DNA from: Xanthostigma xanthostigma
Lineage: Eukaryota; Arthropoda; Insecta; Raphidioptera; Raphidiidae
Length of the DNA: 64,000 nt
Assembly: GCA_963575645.1 (NCBI GenBank)
Contig: OY754466.1
Span: 16,904,001-16,968,000, forward strand
Reading direction: 5' to 3'
Shown: positions 56,072-64,000 of the stretch, piece after piece
How the letters are laid out: the number at the start of each line of letters is the position of its first letter
How positions within the stretch are numbered: the stretch's first letter is position 1
Translations under genes and position numbers: made by a program
Notes under the pieces: model-generated
The model's database searches: none
Told to the model about the DNA's origin: nothing
Seen by the model: only the letters and a program-made list of their open reading frames with translations

Positions 56072-56925
56072 CAGGGCCGTAACGTGGATTTTGTGGGCCC
56101 TGGGCAAGACCTTCAAATTGGGCTCCCCTCAATAAAAAAAAATTGAAAAAAAACTTACCATGGTTATAGTTCCTGTTCTTTCACATTTTTAAAGTTTAGT
56201 AGGTATATCACTTAATAAATAAACACAAAATAAGGAATCTTTAAATTGGTCCTGTCCATATTTTTTGTAAATTTTTTTTTATTTTATATTTATGAAGAAA
56301 AACGAATTAAAAATTTATTTAATTTGTCATCTTCTTGCTTTTTTCTCCGCAAACTCATCAATTATATTATTAAAATCTATTTCCTGCACTATGTTAGATT
56401 CAATTGATATAATAGACAGGTTCGACAAACGCTGTTGTGAGAGCGACGATCTTAAATAGTTTTTAATTAACTTCAGTTTACTAAAACTTCACTCGCAAGA
56501 AGCGGTGGTGACTGGTAGGGTTAGAAATATTCTTAAAGCAACAACGATGTTTTGGTACGATTCGACTAATTCGAAATCATGTATACCGATGAAGCAGAAT
56601 ATGACACCGATGACAACTAAGTTAGTTTATTTAATCCAAGATTAAGTTTTAATCTTGTTTTATAATACCGGGCCTAAGTATTGAGAATTAAATAAATATG
56701 TTTTTTTTAAATAAAAATTCTAATAGCATATTCTGGCCTTTTTGGACCCCGTCTATCTGAGCCACCAGTGGTGTTACTTATATATGTGATTTGTAATATT
56801 CATTAAAATACGAATGAAAATAATTGAGATAATTTTTATCAGGGTCTTCTTGGGCCCCTCCGGGGCCCCCTGGGCCTTGGGCCCTGGGCAAGTGCCCCTA
56901 TTGCCCCTGCCTAGTTACGGCCCTG
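56072..56925 (-). mobile_element. hAT element with transposase remnant, 854 bp
   Basis: The termini CAGGGCCGTAAC and GTTACGGCCCTG are exact inverse repeats flanked by a perfect 8-bp TSD CCCGTATG (56064-56071 and 56926-56933). Subterminal gggccctgggcaag repeats occur at both ends. The minus strand carries the C-terminus of its transposase. Confidence 0.95.
56330..56539 (-). pseudogene. hAT transposase C-terminal dimerisation domain, remnant
   Basis: Minus-strand frame: ALRIFLTLPVTTASCE, an in-frame TGA where this family normally has an arginine codon, then SFSKLKLIKNYLRSSLSQQR, LSNLSILSIESNIVQEIDF, ending FAEKKARR and stop. The LPVTTASCE-x-SFSKLK-x-I-K-x-x-LR-x-x-x-x-x-RL-x-x-L motif is the hAT dimerisation region, closest to the ZMYM1-like hAT lineage common in insects. 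The RNase H-like catalytic core and BED/zinc-finger part are missing, so the copy is inactive. Confidence 0.88.
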
Positions 56926-57085
56926 CCCGTATGCAACGCGTTATACGCCCGTTCGGTATCCATTCAATATGCAGCACCAAATATGTCATTTTCGCATAAT
57001 GTTGCGAGGACTCCTTGAAGTGTTGTCAATTTTTTTAAAATCAAATAGGTATTAGACACTAAAAACTTAAAAATAAATATCTTTA

Positions 57086-57275
57086 AAAAAAATGTAACCT
57101 CCTTCAAAAAAGGGTCATTAAATAGGGTAAAATAACAAAGTTTTTAGATCGGTACCAATTTGATATACTTACTTGAAAACGTGATAGTAATTAAATTGGT
57201 GTCCATCTCAAAATTTTGTTATTTTACCCATTTTAGTGACCATTTTTTGAAGGAGGTAACATTAAAAAAAATTTT
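57086..57275. repeat. Small foldback inside the Harbinger-like element
   Basis: aatgtaacctccttcaaaaa on the left pairs with tttttgaaggaggtaacatt on the right, with taaaataacaaa / ttttgttatttta further in. Confidence 0.7.
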
Positions 57276-57721
57276 TTTTTTTTTAGGGAATCCCTGAACA
57301 TGTTTTTCGCTTTTGAGCATAGACAAGTAGAGTTGCCACATCATAATCCATTAAATTTTGCAAATAAATCAGAAAAAGTATATTAATAAATATTGTTGAC
57401 GTAATCACCATCTAGACCCCCCCCCTCCCCCATGTCATTAAAAATAAGCTAAGCAAAGACCCCCTCCTCCCTTTGGTGCTTACGTAATATTTGAATGACC
57501 CCACAAACCAATTCAACGAATTGCTGAAAAAAATAGAAGATGATACGCGGCTATAACCCGTAGCATACGCGGTTAGTTGACGGTCCGTTCATGGCACGGT
57601 ACGGTGTTGGTCGGTAACGGAACGGTGTAGTTGGCATTGAGTCATATGATTTCATGGAAAGAATACTATTTTGCCTGACACGTTCCTATTACGTTCATAG
57701 TTAGCTTAAGCAACGAATAAT

Positions 57722-58857
57722 TCTAGATGGAAAAGTCGAAAGCAGAACATTTGACTTAGGAACTTTGTTTGGACTAGTTAGGAGATAAACATACTAAAAG
57801 TCCTTACCCCTCCGAGGTACGCCCGAAAGGGGGGAGCACAAAGAAGGTCCCGTTTTTTGGTATTTTGCTTTCATCTCGAAAACGGTACGTCGTACGAAAT
57901 TTTGTTGGAATACATAATGAAAGCTGATAAAATTCTCTACAACTTTAGTTTTCACACTTTTTATCTATCTCCAATCTTTGCCTAGCTATGAGCTCCGAAA
58001 AATGATCGATTTTCAAAAATGTGTTAAATTCTCTGTAGCACATTGTAACAATACGAATTTGTCAAAATCATTTCGTATCGCTCATCCACACTATTAAAAA
58101 CACCCACACACTATTAAAAAATAACATAAGCTGGGAGTACCTCCACACAGGGCCTTCTTTCCCACTGGGCACTCTGGCACGTGCCCAGGGCCCCGCGATC
58201 GATAGGGACCCCCTAGTTTAATGGTATACTAAGTACCTAAACTGTTTTAAACAAAAATCATCAGTGAACTATTTTTCATATACTTATTTTTTTTGTATCC
58301 TTCATGTTAAAATTGGGAACGTGATCCTTTTAAATATATGCATTTTATATCACATTCCTCGACTTAGAATTTAGAACCTTGTTTATCTATTTTCTTTGTC
58401 TATTCTAACAAAATAGTGCTCTGTTAAGGTCATAGGGGCCCCATAATCCTAATGTGCCCAGGGCCTTCAATAGGTTAAAGCTTATGTTATTTTTTAATAG
58501 TGTGTGGGTGTTTTTGACAAATTCGTATTGTTACAATGTGCTACAGAGAATTTAACACATTTTTGAAAATCGACCATTTTTCGGAGCTCATAGCTAGGCA
58601 AAGATTGGAGATAGATAAAAAGTGTGAAAGCTAAAGTTGTAGAGAATTTTATCAGCTTTCATTATGTATTACAACAAAATTTCGTACGACGTACCGTTTT
58701 CGAGATGAAAGCATAAAACCAAAAAACGGGACCTTCTTTGTGCTCCCCCCCTTCGGGCGTACCTCAGAGGGGCAAGGACTTTTAGTATGTTTATCTCCTA
58801 ACTAGTCCAAACAAAGTTCCTAAGTCAAATGTTCTGCTTTCGACTTTTCCATCTAGA
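57722..58857. repeat. Large palindrome inside the Harbinger-like element
   Basis: Arms 57722-58132 and 58479-58857 are almost exact reverse complements (tctagatggaaaagtcgaaa, ggtacgcccgaaagggggga, gctatgagctccgaaaaatg and their complements). The left arm has about 28 extra bases near 58068. The centre holds a hAT-like fragment. Confidence 0.85.
58148..58474 (+). mobile_element. hAT-like fragment in the palindrome loop
   Basis: Starts CAGGGCCTTCTTTCCCACTG and has gcacgtgcccagggccccgc. The far side has ggggccccataatcctaatg then tgcccagggcct. These are typical subterminal blocks of insect hAT elements, but the right terminus (GGCCCTG) is missing and no TSD is seen. Confidence 0.55.
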
Positions 58858-58918
58858 TGCCCCTTATGAGCACTCATTGACTAAACTAAGTATGGTACGG
58901 TGTAGTGGGCAGAGACCT

Positions 58919-59248
58919 TAATGGTTATGCCGTTGGATCCCCAAGGGCAAGGTCCTGGGTTCGATTCCTTACGAGATCATTAATGTTTTTCTTTTTTTTT
59001 GTTTTTATTTTGTTTTATTTTATTCCACTTGATATTAATTATATATTATATTATGTGTAATTCTTAATTTTTTTTATTTTTGCAAACTTAAAAAAAATAT
59101 TTTTTCAATTTTTAATTATTTATTTCTTTAAATTTTTAAATCTTTTTAAATTTATTAAAAATATTTTTTAATTGTTATTTTTTTATCATACAGTGGAAAA
59201 CTTGCGGGATGTGCACTTTTGGTTTTGCCAACTATTTTTGGTTTATAT
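58919..59248 (+). repeat. tRNA-headed dispersed repeat, copy 2, right part
   Basis: Continuation of 55372-55914. It matches 11422-11741: atggttatgccgttggatcc, B box gggttcgattcc, T-rich tail, and ending gatgtgcacttttggttttg. Confidence 0.85.
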
Positions 59249-59549
59249 ACAAGTGTCTAAAACGGTCAACGGTAAAAAATCTCGCAAACTGCGCATCTAA
59301 TGAAAAATACGTGAAATATTTTCAAAAAAACTATTAACTGACATCACATTTGACCCCCCCCCCCTCAGTGGTTGTGGCAGGGGGCAATTTTTGAAATTTA
59401 AATGGAAACATCCATGTTTTATTAGATAATCGAGTTCTACAGAAAAAATTAGGTACATAAAAAACAGTTTTTTCGATTCTTGACAGATGTCGCTTTAGTC
59501 GCGAAAAATATAATGAAACATTTACTGATGGGGCTACTTAAAAACAATG

Positions 59550-59696
59550 TATATGTCGTAGGGCTATTGTCAAACCCGTGATATAATTTCACATAGTGAA
59601 ATTACAATTACATGGAACTTTTTCAATCGTGATATGTTATAAATTCAATAGTGAAATTATAATATCACGGGTTTGACAATATCTCTGCGACATATA
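59550..59696. mobile_element. Palindromic MITE, 147 bp
   Basis: tatatgtcgtagggctattg tcaaacccgtgat at the left pairs with atcacgggtttgacaatatc tctgcgacatata at the right. atagtgaaatta repeats occur inside in both orientations. Confidence 0.75.
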
Positions 59697-60002
59697 CACA
59701 ACAAAACCAACAGACATTGATGAATTAAGAGGAAGAATAATACAATGTTGTAATACGATAACATCAGAAACTTTTACAGGAAGTAATTGATAATAATATG
59801 TACACACAATTGGGACACTGTTAAATAGCTGAAGGTCATCAATTTGAAAATCTTAAATAGAATGAAATATGATTTTTTTAAAATTACTTTTTATTTTAAA
59901 TATTTGACACGTGTTTTTTCATTTTTTTATTGGATGCGTAATTTGTAGAGTTGGGGAATAAATAGTATAAATATATATAAATAGTATATAGCCGACGTAA
60001 CT

Positions 60003-60196
60003 CAAGGGCGTAGATATTTTTTTTCTGAGTTAATACGAATAAACAATGTAGCTTACGCCAAAAACCAATGACCAAGAGGTCCTTTTCATAAGTGAATGCG
60101 TTTCTATAGACACGGGTCTCGTAAAATTCACGTAATAATACGGGACATTATCATTTCTTTAATTACCCCCTGTACTCCCCCATATCTACGCCCTTG
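60003..60196. mobile_element. hAT-like MITE, 194 bp
   Basis: The ends CAAGGGCGTAGATAT and ATATCTACGCCCTTG are inverse repeats. The flanking 8-mers ACGTAACT and ACGTAATG agree at 6 of 8. Confidence 0.7.
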
Positions 60197-60389
60197 ACGT
60201 AATGTCCGATCGACTATTTACTCGGTCGGGATCGACGTGACAAAGGTCACGATGATTTTTCATTGTGATTTTTGTGTAACTGGAATACTTAACAGTCACT
60301 GTGATCACCTAGTAACGATTTTTCTCATGTGTAGTAGTTTGCGAGATTTTTGACCGTTTGCAGACTTTTTGGGCATCGGTATATATATT

Positions 60390-61175
60390 ATATAGATCAC
60401 AGAAAATTAAAATTAGTCCAAAATAATAACTTGACTTTCTTTGTGTCGAAAACTCAATTGAGGCTGGTCTTGTTTAATATTAAAAAAAAGTATAGGTACG
60501 TGAGATTTTAGCGCATTAGAAGTGAAACTTCTTAGGTTCTAGCATTATTTCAGAATTAGGAAATGGTTATATGGAATTTATTATCGTGGTTAGAGAAAAT
60601 GCTATAAACTATAATAAATTTACCCCACTGGCGCGCCTAAAAAAGTTTCACATTAAAAACATGATAACTGTTGATTGCTAATATTTTTTTAAGAGTTTGT
60701 TGTGATTTTTATTGTCGAACTCTTGAGATATTCTTGTTTTATTTGAAACATGAAAATTTGTATAAGTATGCCTTTTTATCTATTGACAATTTAATATTTT
60801 AGGTATCTTTTGAGTTTGGATTGCTTTACACAGAGAGAGAGAGATTGTAGACTATTGACGATCGATTACTGAGGTTATTAATATCATATCTATTTGCGGT
60901 TCCTGCCAATCATCATCTAGACCTGATCTTCTGACGACATAGTTCCGTTATTCAGCGTTTTCCTTGTGAGTATTTTGTTTCTAAATTTATAGTTTTTATT
61001 ATAGTATTAATAACTAAAATAAAATAGTGTATAAAATTTATGAGTTGACGTCTCTTTACTTGCAATATTTGCCAACATAGGTGCTTAGAATTAAGTTAAA
61101 AAAGAAAAATTATATTTTTTGGTAACGTTTCTTATTTACAAACAATGAGACGTTGAAAAGAGGATTATCTATAGT
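60390..61175. other. Nothing recognised
   Basis: AT-rich with a (GA)n run near 60832-60844. No element ends or coding frame. Confidence 0.4.
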
Positions 61176-61177
61176 TT

Positions 61178-62045
61178 AGTGTCCGACCGAAACTAATTTT
61201 TACGGCCGGAACCGAATTTCGGCTTTAGTCTCAGTTTCGGCCGAAACCGAAACTTAATGTTTCGTGGGAAAAATAAAGTAAATATTATTATAATCAGGCT
61301 TTATTTTTAAATTAATCATATATTAATCATTCAGCCTCTGATATTTTAACTAATCATTAACTTATTATAGCATATTATTACCCCCCTTATTTCAAAAAGC
61401 ACAAATATATATAATAAATAAAATTATCGACCAATTTTTCAGACAATATATTAACAAACAATATAAAATTAATACATTAACGTTTTATATTGTTTGTTAA
61501 TATATTGTCTGAAAAATTGGTCGATAATTTGATTTATTGAAGAGTTCTAATCAGACGTTAATCAAAGATTTGACAAATATATATACTTTTTTTTGAATAT
61601 TATGAAATAAAATAAAAGCTACAAAACAAAATTACTTTTTAGTAAAAAGTATTTACCTAATAAATATGTTTAGGTTGGTACACACTACACACAACAAAAA
61701 AAAAAAAAACACTGGTTCATCTTAAACTCTGGTCATTTTGAATGGTACTCTTGTTAACGAACTACAATAAAATTAAAATTAATAAGTACCAGCTACCAAA
61801 TACAACAACTAAATAAATATTTTTAATGCAATTAATACTACAATCGAAAGTATCAAAAAAAAAAAAAAAAAACGCGGAGCACGGAGGCATAAAAGACACT
61901 TCATCGCTCGCAGCTGCACCGCATTTCAGCGCGAAACCTCCCGAATGTAGTTTCGGTTTCGACCGTAGTTTTGGCCGGATGGGCAGCCGAAACTGAAACT
62001 AACCCGAAACCAGTTTTTTTTGCCGAAACTAGGCAAAACCGAAAA
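61178..62045. mobile_element. hAT-like element, copy 2, with palindrome insert
   Basis: The left part TAGTGTCCGACCGAAACTAA, acggccggaaccgaa, tttagtctcagtttcgg matches 35723 reading leftwards. The right part has dense ccgaaac / gtttcgg units up to about 62045 (tagttttggccggatgggca, cgaaactgaaactaacccga). A palindrome of about 150 bases (61406-61556), absent from copy 1, lies in the middle. Poly-A runs occur at 61698-61710 and 61856-61872. No TSD is certain. Confidence 0.55.
61425..61537. repeat. Palindrome insert, 113 bp
   Basis: aattatcgaccaatttttca gacaatatattaacaaacaa pairs with its complement ending at 61537. Part of one arm (ccaatttttcagacaat) also occurs at 52121-52140. Confidence 0.8.
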
Positions 62046-62049
62046 ATTG

Positions 62050-62475
62050 CGTACCTATTAAGCATGCTACGTATCAAATTAATGGTTAAAGTCTTTCTCC
62101 GCCAGACCTGATATCCGGCTTTTTTAAGTTCTGTTGTAACGATTCCAGCCTTGTATTATGATTAAGAAATCATTAAGAAACTTTGGGTTTGAACGCGTTA
62201 ATGTGGTTATAGAATCGTCAGTACATTTTTAGCGTTAGACTTCGAAACAGTAAATTGTTTTAGTACCTACCTATATTTTTAATAAATTTATTTTGGTGGT
62301 TTTAGAGCTTATTGTAAATTTGTGAGTTCCGAGAGAGTTTTTTTCATATCACCAGTTAGTTGTTGGGGCGATTGCAAGCATATTTTGATGAGTTTGTTCC
62401 ATGTTGTTAATTATTTAGTCATTTCAGGTATATATTTTTAATACAAAGTGTTTTTGTATTTGTTAATTTTATGTG
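62050..62475. other. Nothing recognised
   Basis: AT-rich with no feature found. Confidence 0.4.
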
Positions 62476-62478
62476 TTA

Positions 62479-62535
62479 CTAGTGACCCGGTCCAGCTTCG
62501 CACGAAAAATTAGAAATTGGGACACTAATAATTGA
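62479..62535 (-). mobile_element. Helitron 3'-end fragment
   Basis: The minus strand ends gtgcgaagctggaccgggtc a CTAG, then T... The rest is missing, truncated at the start of the retroelement remnant. Confidence 0.45.
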
Positions 62536-62557
62536 GGTCTCGTCTAAGTGTTCGCGG

Positions 62558-62957
62558 TTGCGAGAATCCGACTTTGAGGGCACAGACTACCATTTTCATT
62601 CTATTTTTCCGTTGCCGAGACGTTTCCTTTTTACGAAAAAAATCGGTTTGGGCGTCATAAGTTGTCACATATCGCGTTACTTGATACATGTTCTGAAATT
62701 TCCAGTATGTCTGCGAATTTCTGGTCATCTATTTCGAGTAAAGATAAATATCCGACTTTGTCTACTTCGAGAACAAGAATTGTTGGTGCTACTCAACATA
62801 GTAAACCGATTAAACAGTGTGTCCGCGTGACTTTCGAACTTGACAGTAAAATGTTTAATAATATTATGTTATTTGCTGTACCAAATTTAAGTTGCGATGT
62901 ACTTTTGGGAATTGACTGGGTGGTGCAGAATCGATTAACGTTAGACTTTGTTAATTC
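62558..62957 (+). pseudogene. Retroelement aspartic protease remnant
   Basis: An upstream frame (SDFEGTDYHFHSIFPLPRRF) shifts by one near 62640 into one reading GRHKLSHIALLDTCSEISSM, then the body, ending CDVLLGIDWVVQNRLTLDF. ALLDT-x-[SA] followed after about 85 residues by LLGIDW is the retropepsin signature of LTR retrotransposons. The active-site glycine is replaced by cysteine (D-T-C), and the protein is cut at 62958 by a hAT MITE. Gag, reverse transcriptase and integrase are not in the window. It resembles gypsy-type proteases, but BEL cannot be excluded. Non-functional. Confidence 0.75.
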
Positions 62958-63159
62958 CAGACTTGTAAAAAATACTTTTTAAAAGTAAATAATACAAATA
63001 CAAACACTCTTGTTCATTGAGTAATCAAATACAAATATTTGTCAAGCAATGATTAAAAAATACTTTTTAAAAGTATTTGAAATACAATTAATACTAGAAA
63101 AGTATTAATTGTATTTCTTTTTCCAAATACTTTTACTCAAATACAGCTTTACAAGTCTG
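62958..63159. mobile_element. hAT MITE, 202 bp
   Basis: The ends CAGACTTGTAAA and TTTACAAGTCTG are exact inverse repeats. The flanking 8-mers GTTAATTC and GTTAACGC agree at 6 of 8. The interior consists of aaatac / gtattt units including a perfect palindrome around actagaaaagtattaattgt. It interrupts the protease frame. Confidence 0.82.
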
Positions 63160-63284
63160 GTTAACGCCAAAGTGTTTTCACAATAAAGCAAGGTGGGTCG
63201 ATCATGAAATACTTATTTACACCGTGAACAATAAAAATACTTGAGCATCTGACGACATTGAGGATATCTACTCAATAGTCGAAG
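63160..63284 (+). other. Continuation of the retroelement, decayed
   Basis: The reading frame resumes with NAKVFSQ after the MITE and then stops repeatedly. Confidence 0.4.
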
Positions 63285-63698
63285 ATGGAAAAATATTTAA
63301 GTACAAATATTAAGATTCCGCATGAAGAGCAAATATTGCGTCAGATTCAAAAAAGACCGTGTAAAATACAGTCTTGTGAGACTTCTGTGGCTTGCTCAAT
63401 TCAGTTCAGTACGGTTGGGAATAATGATGGTCTTCTCAGAGAATTGCAAATATCCTATTGTGACGCTACTATAGACCTTTCACGAAGTGATGAAAATCTC
63501 GAAATAGATTTTCATACTCCTTTGTATATCCCAAGCAACCTGAATGCACAGAAACCGTCGATTGCGTATAATATGCATTACTGGCAAAGTGGAGTCGGCA
63601 ATTTGTCAATAAATACTCCCGACTGCCAAGAAATTGCCAGTAATAGTAATCTTAACCTTGTATGGAATGAAATGGAAAGTTTCACCATTGGTGGATGA
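63285..63698 (+). CDS. Open frame of 137 codons, probably retroelement-derived
   Basis: ATG to TGA, with balanced composition (MEKYLSTNIKIPHEEQILRQ, CKIQSCETSVACSIQFSTVG, CDATIDLSRSDENLEIDF). It lies about 330 bases downstream of the protease remnant on the same strand. No reverse-transcriptase motif (such as YxDD), zinc knuckle or membrane segment is visible. It could be the linker between protease and reverse transcriptase of the same element, or a separate small gene. Function unknown. It is the longest ATG-started frame on the plus strand of the window. Confidence 0.4.
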   Translation: MEKYLSTNIKIPHEEQILRQIQKRPCKIQSCETSVACSIQFSTVGNNDGLLRELQISYCDATIDLSRSDENLEIDFHTPLYIPSNLNAQKPSIAYNMHYWQSGVGNLSINTPDCQEIASNSNLNLVWNEMESFTIGG

Positions 63699-64000
63699 TC
63701 CAGCATATCTTGTTTGATATATCGGATCCAACAAAGCTAAGGTCACATAGTTGCGATGACACAAATGTTCTTTCTACTACCCCTGCTCACCGCATTGGCC
63801 ATTCAGTGACGAGGACGGGGGTTAGTCTAGATAGCATTAAGGTAATGTCCGATGTATGACAAAATATTTGTCACTGGCCGGAGAAATACAGGCTGCGTCT
63901 CCTGTCGAAACCTCAAAATTTGGATCACGTCCTGAAATCTCTTTTTAACTGTGCCCTTTCTTTGGATCCGATTGATCGTATTTCTCTGCCCTTCTGAATT
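63699..64000 (+). other. Possible further retroelement remnant at the window edge
   Basis: Short frames such as ICHWPEKYRLRLLSKPQNLD and SLFNCALSLDPIDRISLPF suggest continuing decayed coding sequence, but no motif is decisive and the window ends here. Confidence 0.3.

Larger units (their letters stand above)
55915..58918. mobile_element. Harbinger-like element, 3.0 kb, non-coding
   Basis: The ends AGGTGTCTGCCCACTACACC GTACC and (reversed right) AGGTCTCTGCCCACTACACC GTACC are flanked by TAA on both sides (55912-55914 and 58919-58921), the TWA target of PIF/Harbinger. Repeated cccgtatgcaacg and gcccgtat motifs sit near the left end. It contains a complete hAT copy (56072-56925), a small foldback (57086-57275) and a large palindrome (57722-58857). 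There is no Harbinger transposase or MADF frame. The target site is proven by the uninterrupted copy at 10859. Confidence 0.88.
59253..60385. mobile_element. TIR element with two nested MITEs
   Basis: Left aacggtcaacggtaaaaaat ctcgcaaact and right agtttgcgagatttttgacc gttt pair over about 60 bases with mismatches. The interior holds the palindromic MITE at 59550-59696 and the hAT MITE at 60003-60196, plus a C-run (ccccccccc) near 59355. Class unknown. Confidence 0.5.

Noticed and set aside
56814..56999. A frame rich in proline and glycine
   Set aside because: It reads through the GC-rich end of a hAT element and its target duplication.

Overview
This window is a stretch of animal nuclear DNA, almost certainly from an insect. 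It is strongly AT-rich, has no bacterial-style gene packing, and consists largely of transposable-element copies. The cues are several small non-autonomous Helitrons (start TC, end CTAG, inserted between A and T), hAT, PIF/Harbinger, mariner and pogo-type elements with readable terminal inverted repeats (TIRs) and target-site duplications (TSDs), a LINE 3' end with a short tandem-repeat tail, tRNA-headed repeats and TACCTA/TAGGTA-rich filler. Lepidoptera or Hemiptera both fit; the sequence alone does not decide. No intact host gene and no rRNA gene is recognised.

Layout. 0-5 kb: LTR-like repeat, mariner-type foldback, a dispersed TIR element, a small MITE and a foldback with a minisatellite. 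6.3-8.9 kb: a large foldback whose loop and inner right arm carry the broken C-terminus of a cysteine-rich protein, with a Harbinger element holding a broken MADF gene inserted in its left arm. 9.7-10.7 kb: foldback split by a hAT element. 10.9-16.6 kb: tRNA-headed repeat, hAT and foldback MITEs, and the first GTTACGG palindromic element. 17-20 kb: the least repetitive part, with unidentified coding-like islands, then a tRNA-headed repeat and a Helitron. 21.5-31.6 kb: Helitrons, a pogo-type element containing a second palindromic element, a 156-bp tandem repeat, a LINE end and a Harbinger MITE. 32-48 kb: more Helitrons, foldbacks, a degenerate tRNA-Lys-like sequence inside a Helitron and an 878-bp mariner-type foldback.

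48.3-60.4 kb is the most layered part. A foldback holds a Harbinger element (with HARBI1-like transposase remnant and a hAT inside it) in its loop and a 3.7-kb long-TIR element (with another hAT inside it) in its right arm. Next, a tRNA-headed repeat is cut inside its A-box-like segment by a 3.0-kb Harbinger-like element that itself carries a hAT with transposase remnant and a large palindrome. The window ends at 62.6-63.7 kb with a retroelement aspartic-protease remnant broken by a hAT MITE, followed by an unidentified open frame.

The genes do not form a pathway. What links the features is nested insertion, which gives relative ages, and many long inverted repeats that could fold into double-stranded RNA if transcribed. 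All calls rest on reading the sequence; no database search was run.
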